DNA of 64,000 nucleotides, taken from Dendrocalamus latiflorus (lineage: Eukaryota > Streptophyta > Magnoliopsida > Poales > Poaceae). The position numbers and the translations under genes were made by a program. Location: the NCBI GenBank assembly GCA_017311315.1, contig CM029669.1:7787055-7851054 (forward strand), written 5' to 3'. Under the pieces are notes generated by a model. It searched no databases and was not told where the DNA came from. It was given only the letters and a program-made list of their open reading frames with translations. This document shows, one piece after another, positions 12,685 to 23,763 of this stretch (position 1 is its first letter; every line of letters starts with the position of its first letter).

Positions 12685-14871
12685 ATGATACCGTTTCCAA
12701 CGTCATTGCTTGAGAAGTACATTACACAAGAAACTGTAATGGAGGGACAACTGAAGGCGGATATGCAGGATCTCCGTATTGAGCTCAAAGAACAAATGAA
12801 GGTGTTACAAACAAACATCGTGAATGACATTGTGCGGGCACTTCGACCACAACAAGAAGAAGATACCTTTGTTCCTTTCTATGGCAGTAATGATCCAGAG
12901 GAGTATCTTGAATGAGAATGGCGAATGGAGAAAGTGTTTAGATTTCAGAAACTTTCCAAAGACCAAGAGGTGATGCGTGCCACGAGGGAGTTTGAAGACT
13001 ATGCTTATAGTTGGTGGCAACAACTAATTGGAAAACAATTCATTAAATCTTGGTCAGATTTGAAGGCGTTCATGAGAAGCGAGTTTGTGCCATCCTGTTA
13101 TGCACAACAATTGCTTCACCATCTGGAGAATATCACCCAAGGGAATAATAATGTTCAAGATTACTATTATGAGTTGAAGCATGCATTGCGTCGTGCCGGT
13201 GTCACAAGTGCATTAAGGGAGAAGGCATATTTCAAAGAAGGCTTGAATTTTGAGATCGCCACTGCACTTCATGGTAAATATTTTAGTAGCATGCATGACC
13301 TTGTGAATTGTGCTATTGAGCAGGAGAAGAGACTTTTGGAGAGGCAAACACCACAGTTCTATCCAAGTCCATTCTTCAGTTCTTATGCTGCTACTGGTGT
13401 GTCACGTGAGAAGATGACCGAGCATGGGACTTTCCCTTCAGTAAAGGAGACATCTTGTGCTGCCCCAACGACACATACAACAATTGAGATGCATCAAAAC
13501 CCATGTGAGAATGAGAGCCACATAGCCAAATTGAGTGAGAGTGTTAAAAAGAGTGAGTTGTGTGATTCCACCAAATGTGAGTTTGAGAGCATCCAAATTG
13601 AGAGTGTGAGAGATACACCAAAAGAAAAGAGAGAAGTAGAAGATAGACAAAGTGAGGTTGATTTTGAAACTAACACATTAATATCTACTTCTAGTGTTAT
13701 TTCTCACATTGTGTAGGTTGAAATTGAAGATGAGGAATTAAACATTGAACAACCGGCATCATTGGAAGCCAAAGATGAGGAGATAACCACGGTTGAAGAT
13801 GAAGTACTTGCTGTCCCGTTGTTACATCATGATGATTTAATACCTACAACACCTACATCAACTGAGGAGAACAACAAAGGTAACAATATTGGTGCTGAAA
13901 TTAATTGTGAAACGATGAGTACTTGTGAGAACTCATATGTGAGAATGAAAATTCCATGTTCTGAAATTTCTTTGCTCAATTTACATAATGTGGAATTGAT
14001 TACTCATAAGGAAGTTCTTACTCGAATATCTCCTAGTGATTCTTTGTACTATATCATGTTTGATGATCCTAGAGAGCTATCTAGTGTGCTTGAGAATCTT
14101 GCTGAAATTTCATGTTTAAAATCACTAGTTAGTGTTTATGCCTACACATATAAGTTCAATTTGATCGGAGATTATGGTGTAGATGACAGCTTTTATGTTT
14201 ATCGAATATGCATTACATGTGATAAGCTTGCTGATTTGAAATTGCATATTTTGGACAAACAATCTTTTATACCACGTCATGATCATAATGAGATGAGGTT
14301 TAACAATAGTGCTTGCTGTTTACAAAGAGTTTTTGTGCCTACTTGTTCCTCTTTCGATGAACAATCATGTACAAATAATCAGAGTAGCGCAGTTGAAGCA
14401 TGGAAGGCACTTAACATTTTCTCTTCCATATTTGACCCGTTTGATCTAGTTTTGCCCATTAATGACTTGTCCACGTACTTCTCAAAGTCGAGGACGACTT
14501 TTTCTTACGGGAGGGAGAATGGTGTGAATGAAAACATTGCAATGTATGCATTTGATAGCTGTCGTAGTATCAATTGGTTTGTGCAAAACAGTGAGAATGA
14601 GAATGACACAATAATTGATTCATACATATACCATGCATATGTGTTGTTCCTTTTATCTAATACGCCTTCAGATGTTCTTGATATGCTAAGCAAAAGAAAT
14701 GTTGATGACAAATATCTATACCATGTATATACGTTGTATTCTTTGCTTAGTACAATTTCCGGCTACCAAAAGCCGAGGACGGCTTTTCTTGAAGAAGGGG
14801 AGGATGATGCGGATATGCACTGCTTAGCACTTTTCAGTCAAGTATATTATTTCACTGGAAAGAAGTATTGA
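12685..14871 (+). pseudogene. gag-like polyprotein ORF, broken by two in-frame stops
   Basis: One reading frame of 729 codons runs from ATG 12685 to TGA 14871. It is cut by TGA at 12913-12915 and TAG at 13714-13716, with no frame change across either. The segment around 12925-13370 looks like the retrotransposon gag (capsid) domain of plant Ty3/gypsy elements. It has a Trp-Trp pair (13012-13017) in 'AYSWWQQL', then 'SWSDLKAFMRSEFVPSCY', then 'NNVQDYYYELKHALRRAG', in the family order. No CCHC zinc knuckle is seen. The second half (13762-14871) is Glu/Asp/Ser-rich with no recognised domain, and it runs about 67 bases into the 3' LTR. Such a protein would form the particle that packages element RNA. 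The copy is dead as written. Whether the long tail is a separate protein in relatives is unknown. Confidence 0.8.
14790..14804 (+). other. Polypurine tract
   Basis: The purine run 'gaagaaggggagga' directly abuts the TG of the 3' LTR, as expected for the plus-strand primer. Confidence 0.88.
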
Positions 14872-15789
14872 GCCGCATTAAATATTGTCAGGTGAATTTG
14901 TTTCTTAATGAATTTCCTTCTATTCGTGGGAATGATATACTACCTTATGCCAAATTCTTGTTTATTATTAGGTTTGAATATTATGATAATTCCGGGGCCA
15001 AAGCAATGGAGAAAGCCAAGCAGCCCATGTAGCTGATCAAGAAGGAAAGAAGCCCATGCAGTGTGAGAGCAAAAGGGAGGAGCCCAAGGACTTAAACTAC
15101 AAGTTTTGGATAAGATTTTCAAGCCAAATTCAGACTTCCCACGTGCTCAACCCAATTCAAACTCGGATTCAACTCAGGATTCAATTCGGATTCGGTTCGG
15201 GACAACCTGACAGGCAGTTACTAAAAAGGCCATAACTTTCACAAACGGAGTCCGATTCAGGTGTTCTTGTACTAGTTGGAAATATAATTTCAAGGGCTAC
15301 GCAATGGATCTAGTCCCACCTTCAAATTCGTCACGGATAAAAAGTTATGACTGAAACAATATGACGGGTGAAAAATATAGTTTCCTTTTTGTGAGAATTC
15401 GTATCTAAAACCATATAGGGTTGAGTTGTAAATGGTTTGGGACCATATGGACGTCCCAAAGGGCTATATAAGCCTTGTATTGGCAGCCTTTAGGGCTCAG
15501 ACCACGTTTGAGAAAAATCAATCTACTAAAGTTTGTTTGAGTTTAGCATTGCTGCCGAAGTTCCATAGGGAATTAGGAGCGTTCTCTTCAATCAAGATCG
15601 TTCAGCCTTTCCGTTGCGAATTGGGTGCACGATAGATCTTCGCTTGGTTGTCGGCGAAATCAACATGAGTGTGTTTTGGCGGATTAAAGAGTGTTCGTCC
15701 CTTGCATTGCCATTGGAGGATCGATACGATTCATCAAGACTCCCGTGAGTATCCATCCTACGTCGAGAAGATCGGGCGACCCCGTGTCA
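14805..15789 (+). repeat. 3' LTR of the gag-only retrotransposon
   Basis: It is 985 bp and starts TGATGCGGATATGCAC. It differs from the 5' LTR by about 33 substitutions and short indels, for example a missing 'at' after the sixteenth base. The first 67 bases are also the end of the gag-like frame. Confidence 0.95.
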
Positions 15790-18700
15790 ATTTTGGTATG
15801 TATTTCAAATCCGTTTGAGTCGGTGTGAAACTTTCCACCACGATGGATTCCAGCTGAAACTACAAACTCCAATTGTACGAAACAGAGGCACGAAATGAAA
15901 CTGAGTAGCAAATACCCCGAATGGAGTTCACATACACCCTAGCTCACTTTGGCAAGCATTTTGAATCCGTCTGAGTCAGTATGAAACTTTGCTCTAAGTT
16001 GGTTTCAATTGAAAGTATAAACTATATTCACACGAAATCGAGGCATATGCACCCTAGCTTAGTTCACCATGCATTTCGAATCCGTCTGAGTCGGTGTGAA
16101 ATGTCGTCCACGACGAGTTCCAATTGAAACTATAAACTGCATTCATACCGAACCGAGGCAAGAAATGAAACTGAAGGCCGAACACCCCGATTGGAGTTCA
16201 TATGCGCCCCAACTAATCTTGGCATGCATTTGGAATCCATCCGAGTAGGTGTGAAACTTTCCCCCACAATAGGCTGTAACTGAAACAACAAACTCCATGC
16301 ACAAAAAATCGTGGCATATAACGAAACTGGTTGTGAAACATCTCAAATGGAGTTCATATGCACCCTACATCATTCTGGCATGCATTTTGAATCTGTCTGA
16401 GTTGGTGTGAAACTTTCCTCAACGACGGGTTCCAACCGTTACTACAGTGCCATTCATACGAAATCAATGCGTGAGAAGAAACTAAGTGAAAACAACACGA
16501 ATGGAACTCATATACACCCTAGCTCATTTTGGCATGCATTTCGATTTCATCCGAGTCGCTATGACACTTTCCTCTATGACGAGTTCCGTCTGAAACTCAT
16601 ACGAAATCAAGTCACGAAATGAAATTGAGTGCTAACACCCTGAATGGAATTCATATGCACCCTAGCACACTTGAATATTTATTTTGAATCCGTCTAGATC
16701 GGTGTGAAGATTTCCTCCACGACAGGTTCTATTTGAAAGTAGAAACTCCATTCATACAAAATCAATGCACGAAACAAAACTAAGTGTCAAACACCCAGAA
16801 TGGAGTTTAGATGCGATGTAGCCCATTTTGGCATGCATTTCGAATCCGTCCAACTTGGTGTGAAACTTAACTCCGGGTACCATTGGATATTACAAACTCT
16901 GTGAGCACAAAATCAACGAACAAAATAAACTGACTGCCAATACCTCGGATGGAGCTCATATACGTCATAGCTCATTTTGGCATTCATTTCAAATCCGTCC
17001 GAGTCAGTGTGACACTTTCCTCGACGACGGGTTCCATCTTAAACTACAAACTCCATACGTACGATATCAAGGCACGAAATGAAACCGAGTACCAAAACCC
17101 CAATGGAGTTCATGTGCACCCTAGCTCATTTTGGCATGTATTTCGAATCCGTTTGAGTCGGTGTGAAACTTTGTCCAGGACAGCGTCCATTGGGCAATTC
17201 AAACGCCATGCGCAGAAAATCGAGCAACGTAATGAAACAGCGTGCCAACATCCCGAATGGAATTCATATGTGCCCTAGCTCATTTTAGCTTGCATCTTGA
17301 ATGCGTCCGAGTCGGTGTAAAACTTGTTTCCACGATGGGTTCGACCTAAACTACAAACACAATTCGTATGAAATCTCGGCACAAAACGAAATTGAGTTCC
17401 AAACACTACGAATGGAGCTCATCTATGCTCTATCTTATTTTGGCACGTACACCGAATCTGTACGTGCCAAACTCCATGAGCACAAATCGATGAACGGAAC
17501 GAAACTGAGTGCCAAACACCTTGAATGGAGTTTGTTTATACCTTTGGTCATTTTGGCAGGCATTTTGAATACGTCCGAGTTGGTGTGACACTTTCCTTCA
17601 AGACCAGTTCCATCTGAAACTACAAACTCCATTCGTACAAAATTGAGGCACGAAATGAAGCGGAGTGCCAAACACCCTGAGTGGGGTTCATATGCGCCCT
17701 AACGCATTTCAGCATGCATTTCAAATCTGTCTGAGTTGGTGTTAAACTTTCCTCGACGAGGGGTTCTATTAGGATGTACAAACTACACGAACGCGAAAAT
17801 CTTGGCACGCAATGAAACTGAGAGCCAACACCTCGAATGATGTTCATATGTGTCCTAGCTCATTTTGACATGTATTACGAATACATCCATGTCGGTGTGA
17901 AACTTTCCTTCGCGACGGGCTCCATTGGGCAAATCAAACTACCGGCGCACAAAATCTAGGCACGTGCTGAAATTGTGTACCAAACACCACGAATGGAGTT
18001 TATATGTGTCCTATCTCATTTTGGTCTGCATTTCAAATCCGTTTGGGTCGGTGTGAAACTTTTCACCAGGATGGATTCCAGCTGAAACTACAAACTCCAT
18101 TTGTACGAAATAGAGGCACGAAATGAAACTGAGTACCAAATACCCCGAATGGAGTTCACATGCACCCTAGCTCACTTTGGCATGCATTTTGAATACGTCT
18201 GAGTCAGTATAAAACTTTGCTCTAAGATTGGTTTCAATTGAAAGTACAAACTCTATTCGCACGACATCGAGGCATGAAAAGAAACTAAGTGCCAAACACC
18301 GCGAATAGAGTTCATATGCACCCTAGCTCAGTTCACCATGCATTTCGAATCCGTCTGAGTCGGTGTGAAATGTCATCCACGACGAGTTCCAATTGAAACT
18401 ACAAACTGCATTCATACAGAACCGAGGCAAGAAATGAAACTGAAGGACAAACACCCCGATTGGAGTTCATATGCGCCCCAACTAATCTTGGCATGCATTT
18501 GGAATCCATCCGAGTAGGTGTGAAACTTTCCTCCACAATAGGCTGTAACTGAAACAACAAACTCCATGCACACAAAATCGTGGCATATAATGAAACTTGT
18601 TGTGAAACATCTCGAATGGAATTCATATGCACCCTACATCATTTTGGCATGCATTTTGAATCTGTCTGAGTTGGTTTGAAACTTTCCTCAACGACGGGTT

Positions 18701-20561
18701 CCAACCGTTACTACAGTGCTATCCACACGAAATCAATGCGTGAGAAGAAACTAAGTGAAAACAACTCGAATGGAACATGACCCTAGCTCATTTTGGCATG
18801 CATTTCGATTTGATCCGAGTCGGTATGACACTTTCCTCTATGACGAGTTCCGTCTGAAACTCATACGAAATCAAGTCACGAAACGAAATTGAGTGCCAAC
18901 ACCCTGAATGGAATTCATATGCACCCTAGCACACTTGAACATTTATTTTGAATCCGTCTAGATCGGTGTGAAGGTTTCCTCTACGACAGGTTCAAATCGT
19001 AAGTAGAAACTCGATTCAAACAAAATCAATGCACGAAACAAAACTAAGTGTCAAACACCCAGAACGGAGTTTAGATGCGATGTAGCTCATTTTGGCATGC
19101 ATTTCGAATCCGTCCAACTTGGTGTGAAACTTAACTCCGGGTACCATTGGATAGTACAAACTCTGTGAGCACAAAATCAATGAACGAAATGAAACTGACT
19201 GCCAATACCTCGGATGGAGCTCATACACGTCATAGCTCACTTTGGCATGCATTTCAAATCCGTCCGAGTCAGTGTGACACTTTCCTCGACGATGGGTTCC
19301 ATCTGAAACTACAAACTCCATACGTACGACATCAAGGCACGGAATGAAACCGAGTACCAACACCCCAATGGAGTTCATATGCACCCTAGCTCATTTTGGC
19401 ATGCATTTCGAATCCGTTTGAGTCGGTGTGAAACTTTGTCCATGACAGGGTCCATTGGGCAATACAAACTCCATGCACAGAAAAACGAGCAATGCAATGA
19501 AACAGAGTGCCAACATCCCGAATGGAATTCATATGTGCCCTAGCTCATTTTAGCTTGCATCTTGAATGCGTCCGAGTCGGTGTAAAACTTGTTTCCACGT
19601 TGGGTTCAACCTAATCTACAAACACAATTCGTATGAAATCTCGGCACAAAACGAAATTGAGTTCCAAACACTACGAATGGAGCTCATCTATGCTCTATCT
19701 TATTTTGGCACGTACACCGAATCTGTCAGAGTTGATGTGAAACTTTCCCCGATGACGGGTTTCATTGGGTAGTACAAACTCCATGAGCACAAATCGATGA
19801 ACGGAATGAAACTGAGTGCCAAACACCTTGAATGGAGTTTGTGTACACCTTTGGTCATTTTGGCAGGCATTTTGAATACGTCCGAGTTGGTGTGACACTT
19901 TCCTCCAAGACCTGTTCCATCTGAAACTACAAACTCCATTCGTACAAAATTGAGGCACGAAATGAAGCAGAGTGCCAAACACCCTGAGTGGGGTTCATAT
20001 GCGCCCTAACGCATTTTAGCATGCATTTCAAATCTGTCTGAATTGGTGTTAAACATTCCTCGACGAGGGGTTCTATTAGGATGTACAAACTACAAGAACG
20101 CGAAAATCTTGGCACGCAATGAAACTGAGAGCCAACACCTCGAATGATGTTCATATGTGTCCTAGCTCATTTTGACATGTACTATGAATCCATCCATGTC
20201 GTTGTGAAACTTTCCTCCGCGACGGGCTCCATTGGGCAAATCAAACTACCGGCGCACAAAATCTAGGCACGTGCTGAAATTGTGTACTAAACACCACGAA
20301 TGGAGTTTATATGTGTTCTATCTCATTTTGGTATGTATTTCAAATCCGTTTGGGTCGGTGTGAAACTTTCCACCACGATGGATTTCAGCTGAAACTACAA
20401 ACTCCATTTGTACGAAATAGAGGCACGAAATGAAACTGAGTACCAAATACCCCGAATGGAGTTCACATGCAACCTAGCTCACTTTGGCATGCATTTTGAA
20501 TCCGTCTGAGGCAGTATGAAACTTTGCTCTAAGATTGGTTTCAATTGAAAGTACAAACTCT
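15790..20561. repeat. Satellite array, 15-monomer HOR, somewhat decayed
   Basis: The array resumes inside monomer 2, exactly where the retrotransposon cut it, and now keeps monomers 3 to 6, which the left array lacks. The landmark 'aatcaatgcgtgag' lies at 16462 and 18731 (2269 bp apart). It lies at 24243 after the CACTA element, 2307 bp net of the insertion. Small deletions are visible. At about 16046 some 40-55 bp are lost ('gaggcatatgcaccc'), at about 17461 some 50 bp ('gaatctgtacgtgccaaactc'), and at 18776 an anchor is shortened. No gene is present. Confidence 0.95.
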
Positions 20562-20790
20562 CACTACAACAAAATGAACATATTAAGATGTTTTGTTTAA
20601 GACACTTTGAATCATGTTTCTCTTTTTAGAACCACAACTGAAATAGAGACGCCGTTTGAGACGCTCTAAAGGGTTTCACGCTATTAAATTCTATTAAAAC
20701 GGCTGCTGAGACATTTTGGAGTACGTCTCATGTATAGAGGCGAAATTTTAGATGTCTTATTTATCATTTGAGACGTCTTATCTATTATCT
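20562..20790 (+). repeat. CACTA left terminal and subterminal repeats
   Basis: After the terminal repeat come several degenerate copies of a 'tgagacgtct' type motif in both orientations (e.g. near 20648, 20660, 20708, 20725 and 20770). In this superfamily such motifs are transposase binding sites. Confidence 0.8.
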
Positions 20791-20850
20791 CCATATAAGA
20801 ATATTATCTCCATATAAGAATATTTACAGCCGTTGCCCTGCTGCGCTTCG

Positions 20851-21305
20851 ATGCGGCCCATTTCGCGCGACCGGCCCATCCCGACAGCTCCTAGCCTCGG
20901 CCCATTGCTCCCCAGTCTCAACCGCCAGGCCCAGAAGGTCCGCCGCCCCCTCACTGCGACCCCCTCTGGCATTCTCGCCCGCCTCTCGCAGTCTCGCCCC
21001 CACCTCCGCCTCCCACCCGGCCAACGGCCTCCTCCGCCCCCACCCGACCGCCGGCCTCCTCCTCCACCCCCAGATCCGCTGCCGCCTCCTCCTCCTCCTC
21101 CGCCCCCACCCGGTCGCCAGCCTTCTCCTCCGCCCCCAGATCCACCGCCTCCTCCTCCTCCGCCCCCACCCAGCCGCCGACCTTCTCCTCCGCCCCCAGA
21201 TCCGCGGCCACCACCTCCTCCTCCGCCCCCACCCGGTCGCTGGCCTCCTCCGCCCCCACCCGGTCGACGGCCTCCTCCGCCCCCAGATCCGCCGCCAGAG
21301 GCAGG
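20851..21305 (+). pseudogene. Proline-rich, GC-rich block, possible captured first exon
   Basis: From an ATG at 20851 the frame encodes 'MRPISRDRPIPTAPSLGP' and then long proline runs. The cause is a degenerate tandem repeat (about 21000-21300) of units such as 'cctcctccgcccccacccgg' and 'ccgcccccagatcc'. A GT is available at 21306 for a splice donor. Base composition differs sharply from the AT-rich transposon around it. It could be a captured 5' exon of the release factor gene or of another gene. The reading phase does not join the next exon cleanly as I read it, so a link is not established. Confidence 0.35.
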
Positions 21306-21433
21306 GTAATCTGTTTCCTCCTCGCATTCTTGATTTGTTTCGGTGGGTAAGAGTTAGGCCACTGCCACTGGGCTGTTTCTTTCAGTTCTTGAATGCTTTG
21401 GGTTTAATCAATATGCTTGGAAGTTGGTTACAG

Positions 21434-22054
21434 ATTTCTACGCTTTGCGGAAGGATGTCGAGTTGGTTGTAGAGCGTGTCGATGAAGTCAGGCGGTCTGC
21501 TGGTTTGGAACATCTTGAGGAGGAAATCACTTTACTCGAGAAGAAGGCCGCAGACAGTTCCTTGTGGGATGACCCTTCCAAGGCACAGGAGATACTCGTT
21601 GCTCTGACAGAGGCCAAAGAGAGAGTCAAGCTTCTCAACGATTTTAAGTTGCAGGTTTGGCCCCTTGACAGTCTTATGCATTCAGCACCTGAAATGGTAT
21701 AACCAATGCAAAATTGTAATTGTTAATTTATGTTATAGCTGCATATATTGAAATGCACTATTTTACACTTCTGTAATAATTATATAATGATAATGATAGT
21801 TATTGAAAAAATACAGATTTGCTACACATATCCATATAGATGTTCTGAATTGGTGAAAGAAGTATGGCAATAAGTGGGCGTCAACACTAGATGTTGATCA
21901 CAGCCTTTGCTACTTTTAGGTTGAAGAAGCGGAGACCATTGTGAAGCTTACCGAGGAGTTAAATTCCATTGATACTGGCCTTCTTCAGGAGGCCTAAAAA
22001 ATTATAAAGGCATTGAATAAGGCACTAGATAACTTTGAAATGACACAGCAACTA
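21434..22054 (+). pseudogene. Captured fragment of organellar peptide chain release factor 2 (PrfB-like), two exons
   Basis: Exon a (21434-21654) follows 'ttacag' and encodes 'FYALRKDVELVVERVDEV', then 'LEEEITLLEKKAADSSLWDD', then 'PSKAQEILVALTEAKERVK'. It ends at the donor CAG|GT. Exon b (from 21920, after 'ttttag', same phase) encodes 'VEEAETIVKLTEELNSIDTG', a stop TAA at 21995-21997, then 'KIIKALNKALDNFEMTQQL'. This is the N-terminal helical domain of bacterial-type release factor 2 as found in plant plastid and mitochondrial PrfB proteins. The stop-codon recognition region and the GGQ catalytic domain are absent. No start codon or transit peptide is joined with confidence. It is a captured, non-functional piece. 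Clean splice sites show it was taken from genomic DNA, introns included. Confidence 0.85.
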
Positions 22055-22205
22055 GGAGCTAGAACTGTGGTAGGATTTTAACTATAGGAACTAGATTATA
22101 AAGGCATTGAATAAGGCACTAGATCAAATTGACTTGAAAGTTTTAACTAGTGAAACAACCTGATCAGAGCTAGAACTATGGTATGATTTTAACTGTAGGA
22201 ACCAG
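22001..22205 (+). repeat. Imperfect tandem duplication within the captured exon b
   Basis: The stretch starting 'attataaaggcattgaataa' near 22001 is repeated near 22096. Both copies continue to 'gagctagaact(g/a)tggta' and 'gattttaact(a/g)taggaac'. The duplication covers about 95-105 bp and destroys the gene structure after the exon. Confidence 0.7.
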
Positions 22206-23480
22206 AAGCCGTGAAGACTAGTTGTTTTCTAGTTGAGTTTTATTTTGGGTATGTCACTAGGATTTAATCTGTTAGAATCAGAACACATGGAGGGTGCCTT
22301 CTGGTGCTTCTTTCATTTCATTATTTTGCCTGTGAACTTTGGTCTCTCATACATTTGACCTATTTTGTAAGATTGACCAAGTTGACTTTGTCATAAACTT
22401 GTCATATGGATGCCTAATGGAACTTCCACTTTTGTTGTAAACTTAATTTGTTTATGTGTGAGAAACTATATCAATTTGTATTTTTATTGTAGTTGTTGAA
22501 TGTGTGATGCATTGGTTATGTTTGAATTTGATGCACTCAGTTCGCGGGTAAACGGGTATGCCCGGGGGCGACGGGTACCAATGTGTGATGCATTGGTTAT
22601 GTTTGGTTATCCTAGAAAGAATCGTCAGAAAGAGTTCTCTTACTTTTTATTCCCCATTTGCATTCACATTTTAATTACGGAAAATAGTAAATATCCCAGC
22701 AGAACAAACTGTTGTTATTGTCTCTCACGTGTAATCCTTTGTCAAATCCTTACAAGCTAGGCCACCTCTTTTTTTCTTAAAAAATCCTGATGTTTTCTGG
22801 AATGTAATCGGGATACTGAACAGTTGGAAGATCTCGTATCGCGATCATACATATATACAATGTTGAATTTTTTTTCACTACTGACATATGTGCTGCTCTT
22901 TCAAGTGAATCAACTGTTACATATATTGCTATGTTTGCAGGATATGGAGGACTATGAAAAGAAATGCAGAGTGGAAGACCTGATGCACAATTTTTTGATT
23001 GAAGAAATAGACCTGATGATTTATTATAGCAGTTTAAAAAAAGATGTGTGTCAAATTGGAGGATGTTTTCCGACATGTGTTTATCGCATATTAGATTTTT
23101 ATTTAGTTGTGAACTCTGTTGATTTAAACGGATGCTACAATTATTTGTAAACCTCTCTTATGTAAACTTCTTTGGGGTTTGGAGGGTGCAATGGTGACGA
23201 ATTTGTCAATTGTCAATGGTTTGCCTGGTGTGTGGCTTGGTTCCAGTTGTAGTTGGTTTGCTTTTCTTATAACAGTACATCTGTTGTGCTACGCCCATTC
23301 CTTATATTTTATAAAATATGTACACTATTATGGTGCTGCCTATAAAATTATTATATATACATGTATATATAATAAATATATGGAATACTATATTCTCATA
23401 CGGATACGTATTTGTGTGTATAGAAGAAAATATATACCAATCAAAATAAAAAATACATACTACATAGGACATCTTGAGAC
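22206..23480 (+). other. CACTA interior without a recognised gene
   Basis: AT-rich sequence with no recognisable domain. A 24-bp phrase starting 'tgtgtgatgcattggttatg' occurs twice (near 22500 and 22580). An exon-like stretch after 'tttgcag' at about 22942 encodes 'DMEDYEKKCRVEDLMHNFL' before running into stops. I do not recognise it. Confidence 0.4.
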
Positions 23481-23763
23481 GGCACATAACATCTCAACGC
23501 ATGTGCCTATATTAATTGAGACGTGGTGTAGCCGTTTTTATAAAAGCGTCTCTAACTTTATAGGGATACAATGCAGATGTCTCTAATGAACGTCTCAAAT
23601 AATATAGGCACACATTAGAGAGCGTCTCTATATTTTTGAGACGGTTCATGTAGAGACGTTTCTATGACGCTTTATAAAAGTGCCTCAGTTGTCTGTGAGA
23701 GAGGAAATAGAACGTCTCTAACCTACAAATATGATGTCTCCCCACGGATGTTTTGTTGTAGTG
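23470..23763 (+). repeat. CACTA right subterminal and terminal repeats
   Basis: At least ten GAGACG/CGTCTC-type motifs occur here in both orientations, for example 'cttgagacggc', 'attgagacgtgg', 'agcgtctcta' and 'aacgtctcaaat'. They precede the inverted terminal repeat ending at 23763. Confidence 0.85.

Larger units (their letters stand above)
10455..15789 (+). mobile_element. Complete non-autonomous Ty3/gypsy-type LTR retrotransposon, 5335 bp
   Basis: The element has two LTRs of 986 and 985 bp that begin TGATGCGG and end GT(A/G)TCA. It is flanked by the 5-bp TSD 'atttt' (10450-10454 and 15790-15794), and removing it restores the satellite monomer. A primer binding site follows the 5' LTR and a polypurine tract precedes the 3' LTR. 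The interior (11441-14804) holds a leader of about 1.2 kb and one gag-like reading frame broken by two stops. There is no room for protease, reverse transcriptase, RNase H or integrase, so mobility must have depended on a partner element. By eye the LTRs differ at about 33 positions plus a few short indels (about 3.4%), which points to an insertion roughly a million years old under usual grass rates. The rate-based age is inference. Confidence 0.95.
20562..23763 (+). mobile_element. CACTA (En/Spm-type) DNA transposon, non-autonomous, 3202 bp
   Basis: The termini CACTACAACAAAA and TTTTGTTGTAGTG are perfect 13-bp inverted repeats. They are flanked by the 3-bp duplication 'tct' (20559-20561 and 23764-23766), the hallmark of the CACTA superfamily. 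Both ends carry dense subterminal copies of GAGACG/CGTCTC. Excision in silico restores the monomer text 'aaactctattcac'. I see no transposase frame, so it must have been moved in trans. The interior holds a GC-rich proline-coding block and exons of a release factor gene, making it a gene-capturing CACTA element. Confidence 0.95.

Noticed and set aside
22824..23150. Possible second captured gene in the CACTA element
   Set aside because: An exon-like border and 'EDYEKKCRVEDLMHN' can be read, but it is short, not recognised, and soon runs into stops. Not enough to call a gene.
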